A DNA stretch of 64,000 bases from Polaribacter vadi. GTDB taxonomy: Bacteria; Bacteroidota; Bacteroidia; Flavobacteriales; Flavobacteriaceae. A program made the position numbers and the translations under genes. The stretch lies in assembly GCF_001761365.1 (NCBI RefSeq), contig NZ_CP017477.1, positions 3,400,001-3,464,000 of the forward strand, read 5' to 3'. The notes under the pieces were generated by a model. The model was not told where the DNA came from, ran no database searches, and worked only from the letters and a program-made list of their open reading frames with translations. This document shows positions 53,251 to 61,593 of this stretch, piece after piece; the first letter of the stretch is position 1, and each line of letters begins with the position of its first letter.

Positions 53251-53368
53251 TTTACAATATTTTAATTTTTAAATTCTGGTATTGTACTAATTGCCACCAA
53301 ATTTGTATTTATAAAAATAAAAATTTATCAACTTTAGATTTAGAATATTTTGAACTTCAAAACAGATT

Positions 53369-53800
53369 TTAAATGTTTTTCTTTAAAACAATATCGTAGT
53401 TGAATCTAATTTCTGCATATTCTCCATTTTCTCCTCTTTCTGCTTCCTCAATTACTAACTCATCATCAACATAAACTTTTACAGAAATTTCTTCTGTACT
53501 AGGGTTGTTTCTATAAGCTTCTCCATTAATAAATCTAAAATCGTAATTTTCAAAAGTTAGTACTAAAGGTATAGGTTGTCCTGCAGTATCATATGAAAAT
53601 TCATGAACAACAAGAGGATTTGTATTTGTTTTATAATCAAAATAACTAATTCTAATTTCATCAAAAATCAATAATGTCGTATTAAATTCCATTCTTACAA
53701 CTCTATCTTTTCCTGAAACTAAATTTTCTTCTTCAGCTGTTGTTGAAGCTGTGCAGGAATTAAATAATATAAGACCAAAAATGAATATCAGTTTTTTCAT
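53369..53800 (-). CDS. Lipoprotein, paralogue A
   Basis: A 143-residue lipoprotein with lipobox FNSC (C16) and a beta-rich body. The family is not recognised. It is clearly paralogous to the lipoprotein at 54669-55106: both carry FDE(I/V)..SY(F/Y)D, a YD..G.P.P central strand, GEAYR or GNAYR, a (V/I)(D/D)D(E/I)LV strand and a final F.YD/F.YT. It is likely an outer-membrane-anchored protein. The two copies face the same way on either side of trmN6. Confidence 0.65.
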   Translation of the reverse strand: MKKLIFIFGLILFNSCTASTTAEEENLVSGKDRVVRMEFNTTLLIFDEIRISYFDYKTNTNPLVVHEFSYDTAGQPIPLVLTFENYDFRFINGEAYRNNPSTEEISVKVYVDDELVIEEAERGENGEYAEIRFNYDIVLKKNI

Positions 53801-53932
53801 GTTTTTGTAAAATTTTACTGTAACTAGCTACAAAACTAACAATTATAACCCAATTCGTAGGTTTATTATGTTAAAATCAAAATATTTCTATTTAAAAAAT
53901 CACATAACAGTTTCACAGATTTTTAATTTAGT

Positions 53933-53940
53933 TATTTTTG
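53933..53940 (+). promoter_or_regulatory. -7 element of trmN6
   Basis: TATTTTTG matches TAnnTTTG. Only ACGA separates it from the ATG, so the mRNA is probably leaderless. Confidence 0.6.
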
Positions 53941-53944
53941 ACGA

Positions 53945-54667
53945 ATGATAAAACCATTTCAATTTAAAGAGTTTACAATTCAACAAGATAAAACAGCTAT
54001 GAAAGTTGGTACAGATGGTGTGCTACTAGGTGCTTGGTGTGCTACAGGTAATTTCCCTGATACAATTTTAGATATTGGTACAGGAACAGGAATTATTGCT
54101 TTAATGATGGCACAACGTTTTGATGCTATGACAATTGATGGAGTTGAGGTTGATGAAAATGCGTACGAACAAACAGTTGCCAATTTTGAAAATTCTGATT
54201 GGGGAGATCGTTTGTATTGTTATAATAGTACTTTTCAAAATTTTGCAGATGAAATTGCTGATGAAGAAGAAACGTACGATTTAATTGTTACAAATCCGCC
54301 TTTTTATACTGATGAGTTTGAAACTGAAAATGATGCTAGAAACAAAGCACGTTTTACAAGTTCGTTATCTTTTTTAGAATTGATTACAGGTGTTGTAAAA
54401 ATTCTTTCTTCGAATGGAAAATTTGCGATTGTAATTCCTTTTAAAGAAGAAGAGAATTTTATCAAACTAGCAAAAGAAAAAAATTTATTTTTGAATAGTA
54501 TTTGCCGAGTTCAAGGAAATCCAAAATCTGAAATAAAAAGAAGTTTGCTAGAGTTTTCTTTTCATCAAACAGCAATTAATTCAGCACATTTAATAATAGA
54601 AATTGAGCGCCATCAATACACAGAAGAGTATATAAATCTGACTAAATATTTTTATTTAAAGATGTAA
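53945..54667 (+). CDS. trmN6: tRNA1(Val) (adenine-37-N6)-methyltransferase family (TrmN6/YfiC)
   Basis: A SAM-dependent N6-adenine methyltransferase of 240 residues acting on tRNA. The start contains FTIQQDKTAMKVGTDGVLLG, typical of the family, the SAM loop is DIGTGTG (43-49) and the catalytic motif TNPPF is at 116-120. Convergent with the paralogue-B lipoprotein, stop to stop with 1 nt between. Placing it as a DNA methyltransferase is less likely because of the strong TrmN6-type N-terminus. Confidence 0.9.
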   Translation: MIKPFQFKEFTIQQDKTAMKVGTDGVLLGAWCATGNFPDTILDIGTGTGIIALMMAQRFDAMTIDGVEVDENAYEQTVANFENSDWGDRLYCYNSTFQNFADEIADEEETYDLIVTNPPFYTDEFETENDARNKARFTSSLSFLELITGVVKILSSNGKFAIVIPFKEEENFIKLAKEKNLFLNSICRVQGNPKSEIKRSLLEFSFHQTAINSAHLIIEIERHQYTEEYINLTKYFYLKM

Positions 54668-54668
54668 T

Positions 54669-55106
54669 TTATTCCTCAATTGTATAATCGAAAAAAACTT
54701 GAGCGTACACTAAATTAGTTCCAAAAACTTCATCTTCTTTCACTAGAATATCATCTATAAAAATCTGAACTTTTAAGCTAGAAGGCCAATTATTTTTACG
54801 GTATGCATTACCTTCAATAGTTTTATATTTATAATCTGGTAGGGAAATAATTATTGGCTCTGGATTTCCATTGGCATCATATACAAACTGTCTTGGGCCA
54901 TAATTCCAACTTTCATCATCAAAATCGTAATAAGAAAGCACAACTTCATCAAAATTAGGTTGTGTGGTTGTTAATATTATTTCTACATTTTTTGGAGTAA
55001 TTTCTTCTGTTACTTCTATTTCTTCAATTGTTTCATTAGGAGTGCAAGAAGTAATAAATAATATAATTAATATGCTTGATATCTGTATTAGATTTTTCAT
55101 AAACAA
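54669..55106 (-). CDS. Lipoprotein, paralogue B
   Basis: A 145-residue lipoprotein, lipobox ITSC (C21; the start could instead be the second Met at 55100). After the cysteine comes an acidic Glu/Thr linker, then the same beta-rich body as the lipoprotein at 53369-53800, including FDEVVLSYYD, ANGNPEPI and GNAYRKN. The function is unknown. The two genes probably arose by duplication around, or with, the trmN6 gene. Confidence 0.65.
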   Translation of the reverse strand: MFMKNLIQISSILIILFITSCTPNETIEEIEVTEEITPKNVEIILTTTQPNFDEVVLSYYDFDDESWNYGPRQFVYDANGNPEPIIISLPDYKYKTIEGNAYRKNNWPSSLKVQIFIDDILVKEDEVFGTNLVYAQVFFDYTIEE

Positions 55107-55250
55107 TTTAGTAAAATTTCATTATAACATAAAAGGCAACTAAAAATCGAGAAGGTTTAATTTTTGATTATACCAACTTTAATTGAGTAGCTATTTATAT
55201 TTTTTAAGTTAAAAAGTTCTTTGCTTTAACTAAGATAATAAAAAATAGTT

Positions 55251-56618
55251 TTAACCAATTACATGATTCGGATTATAACCCAAATAAGGAACTTCTTTTT
55301 CTGTGAATTTTATTCCATAGTTCTCTAATTCATTTAAAATAGGTTCATAGACTTCTTTAGAAATAGGTATTTGAACTCCTGGCGTTTTAATTCTGCCATT
55401 TAAAATATTTAAAGCTGCAATTGCCATTGGTAAACCTACTGTTTTAGCCATTGCTGTATAAGTTTGGTTTTCGCCTTCAACAATTAAACTACTTTCAATT
55501 TGATGTTTTTTTCCATCAATTTCAAAACCAAAAAGATGTTGCATTACAATCATATCCTTGTCGTTTTCTTGCAGCGTCCAAGAATCTTCTAATATTTTTT
55601 GAAGGGCTTGAGCAGGAGTTGCATTCGAGATTTCTATTTTTTTCTTCGGATTAAAAAGATCGAGTTCAATTAGTTTTTCCCACATAATATCATCTTGGTC
55701 TATTTTTAAATAGGAGCGTAGTTTCAGCTCTACAGAATCTGATGGTGAATAAGCTAAAAACAAGTTTACAAAATCTCTATAACTCATGTTTTCGGAATTC
55801 TCTATAGTGTAAGAATCGTCTGTCATTCCTAATTGTACAAAAATATTCCAAGCTCTAGAAAAACCGACTTTTCTAATGGTTCCTCTGTACATTGTCGGAA
55901 TTTCATCCAAACCATAAACGCTTCTATATTTTAAAGAATCTCTATTTGCGTATGCTTCAAATTTTTGATTATCAACCTTTAAAAATTCGGTTCTTCTGAA
56001 TAATTTATGATATGGAATGTACTTATAAGTACTCTCTTGAATAAACATTGCAGCTCCTCCTTGGCCTGCCAAAACAACATTTCTTGGGTTCCATGTAAAT
56101 TTGTAATTCCAAAGATTGGTATCACTTTCAGGCGCAACTAAACCACCGCAAAAAGATTCAAAAAGCAACATTTTGGCATTTTTTTCTCTGATCCTATCCA
56201 ATATTTGCATGGCACTCATGTGATCTAAACCTGGGTCTAAACCAATTTCATTCATAAAGACTAAACCATTTTCTTTGGCAGCTTTATCAAGCGCTTTTAT
56301 CTCTTTAGAAATGTAAGAAGCAGTAACCAAATGTTTTTTAAATTTGATACAACTCTTAGCAACTTCTAAGTGAAATCTTGCTGGTAACATCGAAATTACA
56401 AGATCTGATTTTTCAATTTCTGTTTCACGTTGCTGTTCATTAAAAACATCAAAAATAATAGCTTTGGCATTTTTATGATTGTTGATGATTTTAGTTGCAT
56501 TTTTGGTTGATAAATCTCCAATAAGTATTCGTAAATTTTCTGCATCAGATTTGTCTATTAAAAATTTAATCAAAGACGAACTCGATTTCCCTGCACCAAT
56601 AATCAATATGTTTTTCAT
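55251..56618 (-). CDS. Saccharopine dehydrogenase-like oxidoreductase
   Basis: A cytosolic NAD(P)-dependent enzyme of 455 residues. The Rossmann motif GAGKSS is at 8-13, and ISMLPARFH and EIGLDPGLDHM are typical of saccharopine dehydrogenases (glutamate-forming type). In Bacteroidota this gene is linked with lysine breakdown or related amine metabolism. It is a single gene, divergent from a DUF423 gene. Whether saccharopine is the true substrate cannot be judged from sequence alone. Confidence 0.85.
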   Translation of the reverse strand: MKNILIIGAGKSSSSLIKFLIDKSDAENLRILIGDLSTKNATKIINNHKNAKAIIFDVFNEQQRETEIEKSDLVISMLPARFHLEVAKSCIKFKKHLVTASYISKEIKALDKAAKENGLVFMNEIGLDPGLDHMSAMQILDRIREKNAKMLLFESFCGGLVAPESDTNLWNYKFTWNPRNVVLAGQGGAAMFIQESTYKYIPYHKLFRRTEFLKVDNQKFEAYANRDSLKYRSVYGLDEIPTMYRGTIRKVGFSRAWNIFVQLGMTDDSYTIENSENMSYRDFVNLFLAYSPSDSVELKLRSYLKIDQDDIMWEKLIELDLFNPKKKIEISNATPAQALQKILEDSWTLQENDKDMIVMQHLFGFEIDGKKHQIESSLIVEGENQTYTAMAKTVGLPMAIAALNILNGRIKTPGVQIPISKEVYEPILNELENYGIKFTEKEVPYLGYNPNHVIG

Positions 56619-56635
56619 AAAAGAAAGCTGTATTT

Positions 56636-56663
56636 TTGTGTTTGAACGAAGATACTAAATTTG
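56636..56663 (+). promoter_or_regulatory. Promoter of the DUF423 gene
   Basis: TAAATTTG at 56656-56663 (-7) and TTG at 56636-56638 (-33), spaced by 17 bp, form the best complete Bacteroidota promoter in the window. Confidence 0.7.
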
Positions 56664-56690
56664 TTTAAAATTAAACAAAAACCTTTCATA

Positions 56691-57071
56691 ATGTTTAAAA
56701 ATTTAATTATTACTTGTTTTTTAGGATTGTCAGCAGTTATTTTGGGTGCTTTTGGTGCACACGCTTTAAAAGAAAGTTTAACATCAGATCAATTATTGAG
56801 TTTTGAAACGGCTGTTCGTTATCAAATGTTTCATGCAATTATTTTATTATTTGTGAATATTTATGAGGGATTTTCTATCAAGCAAAAAGATATAATTAGC
56901 TATCTTTTTATGTTGGGAATTCTTTTATTTTCTGGCTCAATTTATGCAATTCAATTAACTCCCATTACTGCAAAATCTATTTGGTTTGTAACGCCTTTAG
57001 GTGGTTTTTTCTTTATAATTGGCTGGATTTCAATGCTTATAATTTTTGTAAAAAAGTACAAACAGAAATAA
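56691..57071 (+). CDS. DUF423 family membrane protein
   Basis: An inner-membrane protein of 126 residues from the ATG at 56691; an in-frame TTG at 56661 lies within the -7 element. The start FLGLSAVILGAFGAHALK and YQMFHAIILL (about 41-50) are the conserved marks of DUF423 (YgdD-like). Four hydrophobic segments are present. The function is unknown. Confidence 0.85.
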   Translation: MFKNLIITCFLGLSAVILGAFGAHALKESLTSDQLLSFETAVRYQMFHAIILLFVNIYEGFSIKQKDIISYLFMLGILLFSGSIYAIQLTPITAKSIWFVTPLGGFFFIIGWISMLIIFVKKYKQK

Positions 57072-57119
57072 AAAATTATAAAAAATAAATAAAAATAAGG
57101 TCGTTTTTAAAATATTGAT

Positions 57120-57127
57120 TAGTTTTG
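57120..57127 (+). promoter_or_regulatory. -7 element of pckA
   Basis: TAGTTTTG matches TAnnTTTG, 29 nt before the ATG at 57157. It supports that start over an upstream TTG at 57115. Confidence 0.5.
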
Positions 57128-57156
57128 TAGCTTATAAAAAAACTAAAAATATTGAT

Positions 57157-58767
57157 ATGGTAGATACAAATACGAAATCGATTTCGTTAAATAGTCTAGG
57201 AATCAAAAATGCCACAGTTCGTTATCAGTTAACTTCTAACGAATTACACCAAGAAACACTTCAAAAAGAACAAGGAGTAGAATCTTCTTTAGGAGCAATT
57301 GCAGTAAATACAGGTGAATTTACAGGACGCTCTCCTATGGATCGTTTTATTGTAAAAGACAGTATTACAGAAGATAAAGTTTGGTGGAGTAAAATTAATT
57401 TACCTTTTGAAGAAGATAAATTTGATAAATTGTATAATAAAGTTGTCGATTATTTATCAGAAAAAGAAATTTTTGTAAGAGATAGTTATGCTTGTGCAGA
57501 CAAAAATTACAAATTAAATATTAGAGTTGTAAACGAATATCCTTGGAGCAATATGTTTGCTTACAATATGTTTTTACGACCAACAGAAGAAGAGTTAAAA
57601 GATTTTTCTCCTGAATGGACTGTAATTAATGCACCAGGTTTTATGGCTGATGCTGAGCAAGATGGAACTCGCCAACATAATTTTGCAATTTTAAATTTTA
57701 CTAAAAAAATAGCTTTAATTGGGGGTACAGGATATACAGGAGAAATTAAAAAAGGAATTTTTTCTGCCTTAAATTTTATTTTACCAGTCTATAAAAATAC
57801 CTTACCAATGCATTGTTCTGCAAACGTTGGTGCAGCTGGAGATACAGCAATTTTCTTTGGCTTATCTGGAACAGGAAAAACTACACTTTCTACAGATCCA
57901 AACAGAAGTTTAATTGGTGATGATGAACATGGATGGACAGCAGAAAACACCGTTTTTAATTTTGAAGGTGGTTGTTATGCAAAAGTGATTAACTTATCTC
58001 AAGAACAAGAACCAGAAATTTTTGCAGCGATTAAAAAAGGTGCAATTTTAGAGAATGTTGTGATGGATGATAAGGGAGTTGTCGATTTTGCTGACACTTC
58101 TATCACTCAAAATACAAGAGTTAGTTACCCAATTTATCATATAGACAATATACAGGAACCATCAATTGGTAAAAATCCGAAGAATATTTTCTTTTTAACT
58201 GCAGATGCTTTTGGAGTTTTGCCTCCAATATCTAAATTAACTCCAGCACAAGCTGCCTATCATTTTATATCTGGTTACACAGCAAAAGTAGCAGGAACAG
58301 AAGCCGGAGTTACAGAACCTACTCCTAATTTTTCAGCGTGTTTTGGTGCGCCATTTATGCCTTTACATCCTACAAAATATGCAGAAATGTTAAGTAAAAA
58401 AATGAAAGATGCTGGTGTTAATGTATGGCTCGTAAACACAGGTTGGTCTGGAGGTCAATATGGTGTGGGTAGAAGAATGCCCTTAAAATATACCAGAGCA
58501 ATGATTACTGCTGTTTTAAATGGAGAATTGTCAGATTATACGTACGAAAACTATCATATTCATTCGGTTTTTGGAGTTGCACAACCAAGATTTTGCCCTG
58601 GAGTGCCAACAGAATTGCTAAGTCCAAGATCTACTTGGAATAATGATGATGCTTATTATGAAACTGCATTTAAATTATCGAATGCTTTTAGACATAATTT
58701 TAAACAATTTGAGGAATTTGCAAACGAAGAAATTCGTAGAGGAGGACCTCAAAGATATGCGTATTAG
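57157..58767 (+). CDS. pckA: Phosphoenolpyruvate carboxykinase (ATP)
   Basis: Converts oxaloacetate and ATP to phosphoenolpyruvate, the entry step of gluconeogenesis. 536 residues from the ATG at 57157, the normal length. The P-loop GLSGTGKTTLS is at about 238-248, preceded by MHCSANVG and followed by the metal-binding LIGDDEHGW. TGWSGG and a final arginine-rich region are also typical. A strong terminator follows. Confidence 0.96.
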   Translation: MVDTNTKSISLNSLGIKNATVRYQLTSNELHQETLQKEQGVESSLGAIAVNTGEFTGRSPMDRFIVKDSITEDKVWWSKINLPFEEDKFDKLYNKVVDYLSEKEIFVRDSYACADKNYKLNIRVVNEYPWSNMFAYNMFLRPTEEELKDFSPEWTVINAPGFMADAEQDGTRQHNFAILNFTKKIALIGGTGYTGEIKKGIFSALNFILPVYKNTLPMHCSANVGAAGDTAIFFGLSGTGKTTLSTDPNRSLIGDDEHGWTAENTVFNFEGGCYAKVINLSQEQEPEIFAAIKKGAILENVVMDDKGVVDFADTSITQNTRVSYPIYHIDNIQEPSIGKNPKNIFFLTADAFGVLPPISKLTPAQAAYHFISGYTAKVAGTEAGVTEPTPNFSACFGAPFMPLHPTKYAEMLSKKMKDAGVNVWLVNTGWSGGQYGVGRRMPLKYTRAMITAVLNGELSDYTYENYHIHSVFGVAQPRFCPGVPTELLSPRSTWNNDDAYYETAFKLSNAFRHNFKQFEEFANEEIRRGGPQRYAY

Positions 58768-58793
58768 AAAATAAATTCGATATTATATTTTAG

Positions 58794-58824
58794 AAAACAC
58801 CTCAATTTTGAGGTGTTTTTTGTT
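58794..58824 (+). terminator. Terminator of pckA
   Basis: AAAACACCTCAA and TTGAGGTGTTTT form a 12-bp stem with a 2-nt loop, followed by a T-run. Confidence 0.9.
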
Positions 58825-58867
58825 TTTTAAAAGTATATTTATTGGAAAGTTTGAGAAAATAAAAAAA

Positions 58868-59428
58868 ATGAAATTAATTTTAGTCTTTCTATTTATCACT
58901 TTATTTGATAAAGTTTCTGCGCAACAAGAAAAACAATTTTTAATTGAAAGTATCGAAGATTATATTTCCATAACAAAGAATCGAATTTTTGAGCCAGATA
59001 ATGAAAATTTATTTAGAAGTATCCTTGACTTAAATAGCGATGGTTTAAATGATTTATTAATCTCTGGTTATCAAAGTGGAGATTGGGGAAATGCAGGAGG
59101 AAATTGGAAAATATATTTTCAAAAATCCAATGGTTCTTTTGAAAAGTGTTCTGAAGAGTTATTTATGCATCCTTTAACCACTTATTTTGATTCGATAAAA
59201 AATAAATTACTTATATATCGAAGATTAGGCTCTAGTGAAGGGTTAATAATGAATTATGTATTTGAGAATTATCAACTTAAATTTTTAGACTCTATGAAAA
59301 TTAAAAACAAATCAAGTACGGATCAATCAGAAGAAATTGATTCAATAATCAATAAAAATCTAAGGTTGAAAAAAATAATATTTAAAAAATCAAAATTAAG
59401 AGCAACTGATAAACTAGTTTGGGAATAA
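58868..59428 (+). CDS. Secreted protein with FG-GAP/EF-hand-like calcium motif
   Basis: A 186-residue exported protein. The ATG at 58868 begins a signal peptide (ends KVSAQ); an upstream TTG at 58808 lies inside the pckA terminator and is rejected. The mature part includes SILDLNSDGLNDLLISG, a D.N.DG.ND calcium-binding loop as in FG-GAP/VCBS repeats. A single repeat is present. The stop codon overlaps the next start (TAATG), so it is co-translated with the NRAMP-like gene. Its role in that context is not clear. Confidence 0.68.
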   Translation: MKLILVFLFITLFDKVSAQQEKQFLIESIEDYISITKNRIFEPDNENLFRSILDLNSDGLNDLLISGYQSGDWGNAGGNWKIYFQKSNGSFEKCSEELFMHPLTTYFDSIKNKLLIYRRLGSSEGLIMNYVFENYQLKFLDSMKIKNKSSTDQSEEIDSIINKNLRLKKIIFKKSKLRATDKLVWE

Positions 59429-60654
59429 TGATAAAAAAATACTTCAAAAATATTGGCCCAGGAACTTTAGTGGCTGCAGCTTTTATTGGTCCAGGAACTG
59501 TAACAATTTGTACGTTGGCTGGTGTCAATTTTGGTTTCAATTTGTTGTGGGCAATGTTGCTTTCTATAATTGCAACTATTGTTTTGCAAGAAATGGCTGC
59601 AAGATTGGGCATTATTTCTCAAAAAGGATTATCCGAAGTTATTAGAGAAGAAATTAAAATTCCGTTTTTAAAACACTTTATAACGCTATTAATTTTAGCT
59701 GCAATTGTGGTAGGAAATGCTTCTTATGAAGCTGGAAATATTAGTGGAGGAATTTTAGGATTAGAAACCATTTTTGGCGAATTTAATTTTGTTATTGGTG
59801 GTCTTTCCATCAATTTTATGAGTTTAATTATTGGTGTAATTGCTTTTGTGCTTTTATATATTGGCAATTATAAATTTATTGAAAAAGCTTTGGTCACCTT
59901 GGTTTTGTTGATGAGTTTTTCTTTTGTAATTACTGCAGTTATTACGCAACCGAATATTTTGGAAGTTTTAAAAGGAATGTTTGTTCCTAAATTTCCAGAG
60001 AAAAGTTTATTGACAGTTATTGGTTTAATTGGTACAACTGTTGTGCCTTACAATTTGTTTTTACATGCGTCTTTAGTAAAAGAAAGATGGAAGAATAAAG
60101 AAGATGTCTCGCTCGCTAAAACAGATACGATTATTTCAATAATTTTAGGAGGAATGGTTTCTATGGCAATTATTATTTCAGCAGCTTCAATTCCATCAAA
60201 AGATATTTTAAATGTAGCAGATTTAGCAAAAGGTTTAGCACCTTTATATGGCGAATTTGCCAAATACTTTTTAGCTTTAGGACTGTTTGCAGCAGGAATT
60301 ACCTCTGCAATTACAGCACCTTTAGCAGCAGCTTATGTTGCACAAGGTTGCTTGGGTTTAAAAGGAAATATGCAATCGAAATCTTTTAAAATGGTTTGGA
60401 TGATTATTTTACTTTTAGGGGTTATTTTTTCATCAATAGGAATAAAACCGATAGAAATTATAAAATTTGCGCAAGTGGCAAATGGAATGCTTTTACCAAT
60501 TATTGCAGGAATTTTATTGTGGATTATGAATAAAAAGAATGTTTTAGGAACTTTTGTAAACACAAAAACACAAAATATTTTCGGGTTTGTAATTTTAGCA
60601 ATTTCTATATTTTTAGGCGCAAAAGGGATTATGAAAGTTTTTGGTTTGCTTTAG
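59428..60654 (+). CDS. NRAMP-family carrier lacking the metal-binding motif
   Basis: A polytopic membrane carrier of 408 residues with about 11 helices. It follows the NRAMP pattern at the start (NIGPGTLVAAAFIGPGTVTI), but the canonical DPGN of helix 1 reads GPGT, so the metal-binding Asp and Asn are gone. In helix 6 the usual VMPH reads VVPY (in GTTVVPYNLFLHAS), so the metal-binding Met is also lost. The gene lies directly upstream of pxpA-pxpB-pxpC; in Bacillus subtilis an NRAMP-like gene (ycsG) occupies the same neighbourhood. Transport of 5-oxoproline or a related compound is a better guess than manganese or iron. The ATG at 59428 overlaps the previous stop by 1 nt. Confidence 0.85.
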   Translation: MIKKYFKNIGPGTLVAAAFIGPGTVTICTLAGVNFGFNLLWAMLLSIIATIVLQEMAARLGIISQKGLSEVIREEIKIPFLKHFITLLILAAIVVGNASYEAGNISGGILGLETIFGEFNFVIGGLSINFMSLIIGVIAFVLLYIGNYKFIEKALVTLVLLMSFSFVITAVITQPNILEVLKGMFVPKFPEKSLLTVIGLIGTTVVPYNLFLHASLVKERWKNKEDVSLAKTDTIISIILGGMVSMAIIISAASIPSKDILNVADLAKGLAPLYGEFAKYFLALGLFAAGITSAITAPLAAAYVAQGCLGLKGNMQSKSFKMVWMIILLLGVIFSSIGIKPIEIIKFAQVANGMLLPIIAGILLWIMNKKNVLGTFVNTKTQNIFGFVILAISIFLGAKGIMKVFGLL

Positions 60655-60670
60655 ATTTTTTTAAAAAAAA

Positions 60671-60822
60671 GTTACCGCGAATTCACGAATTAAAAAACAC
60701 TCTTGTGAGTAAAATAATATCACTAAATTTAATGAATTTCAATGGAATTTTAATTTGTGAAATTATTTTTAGGTTTAAAAATGACATTCGTGAATTCGTG
60801 GCAAATAATTATTCGTGGCAAA
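60671..60822. repeat. Imperfect inverted-repeat element between the NRAMP-like gene and pxpA
   Basis: CGCGAATTCACGAAT (60677-60691 region) recurs inverted as ATTCGTGAATTCGTGGC (60786-60802), with an extra direct partial copy ATTCGTGGCAAAC at 60811-60822. The middle part is itself partly self-complementary, so the whole can fold into a long hairpin. It looks like a dispersed miniature repeat. An in-frame extension of pxpA to 60757 falls inside it and is not believed. Confidence 0.55.
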
Positions 60823-60855
60823 CCCAAACAGAAGTTAAAAATTATTAGTAAAACA

Positions 60856-61593
60856 ATGATAAAAAGTATCGATATTAATTGTGATGTAGGAGAAGGAGTT
60901 GGAAATGAGCATTTATTAATTCCTTTCATTTCATCTTGCAATATTGCTTGTGGAGGCCATTTTGGTGATACAAATTCTATTGATGAAACTATAAAATTAG
61001 CGATAGAAAATAACGTAAAAATTGGTGCACATCCATCTTTTCCTGATACAGAAAATTTTGGTAGAAAGTTGCTGCAAATTTCTGATGATGAATTGAAAAA
61101 AAGCATTCAAAATCAATTGGATTTATTTTTAGAAAGATTGTCTTTTTTTGATGGAAAACTACATCATATAAAACCTCATGGAGCTTTGTATAACACAATT
61201 GCTGTGGATGAAAAACTCGCAGATTTATTTATAGAATCGATTCGAAATTATTTGAAAGATGCGTTTTTATATGTTCCTTATAACTCTGTTATTGAAAAAG
61301 TTGCTTTAAAAAATAACATCAAAATTAAATATGAAGCTTTTGCTGATCGAAATTATAATAATGATTTATCGTTAGTTTCTAGAACGCATAAAAATGCTTT
61401 GTTAGTAGATGAAACAGCCGTTTTAAATCATGTTTTATATATGATTAGAAACAATCAAGTAAAAACAATTTCAGGTTCCGAAAAAAAGATAAAAGTAGAT
61501 ACTTTTTGTGTTCATGGAGATACTAAGAATGCAGTTGAAATTGTAAAATATGTATATCAAAATTTAGAAAAAGAAGGTTTTAAAATTGAATAA
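60856..61593 (+). CDS. pxpA: 5-oxoprolinase subunit A
   Basis: A LamB/YcsF-family subunit of the prokaryotic ATP-dependent 5-oxoprolinase, which opens 5-oxoproline to glutamate. 245 residues from the ATG at 60856. The family start SIDINCDVGEG and the motifs NIACGGHFGD, IGAHPSFPD and KPHGALYN are all clear. The subunit is cytosolic. pxpB overlaps its end by 8 nt. Confidence 0.94.
   Translation: MIKSIDINCDVGEGVGNEHLLIPFISSCNIACGGHFGDTNSIDETIKLAIENNVKIGAHPSFPDTENFGRKLLQISDDELKKSIQNQLDLFLERLSFFDGKLHHIKPHGALYNTIAVDEKLADLFIESIRNYLKDAFLYVPYNSVIEKVALKNNIKIKYEAFADRNYNNDLSLVSRTHKNALLVDETAVLNHVLYMIRNNQVKTISGSEKKIKVDTFCVHGDTKNAVEIVKYVYQNLEKEGFKIE

Noticed and set aside
32680..53370. Search for a direct repeat of the tRNA-Ser 3' end marking the far end of the island
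   Set aside because: No copy of the T-arm/acceptor sequence was seen near 53 kb or elsewhere in the window, so no attachment-site pair is claimed.
60757..60855. Upstream GTG extension of pxpA by 33 codons
   Set aside because: It falls inside a dispersed inverted repeat, and the family start (SIDINCDVGEG) begins just after the ATG at 60856.
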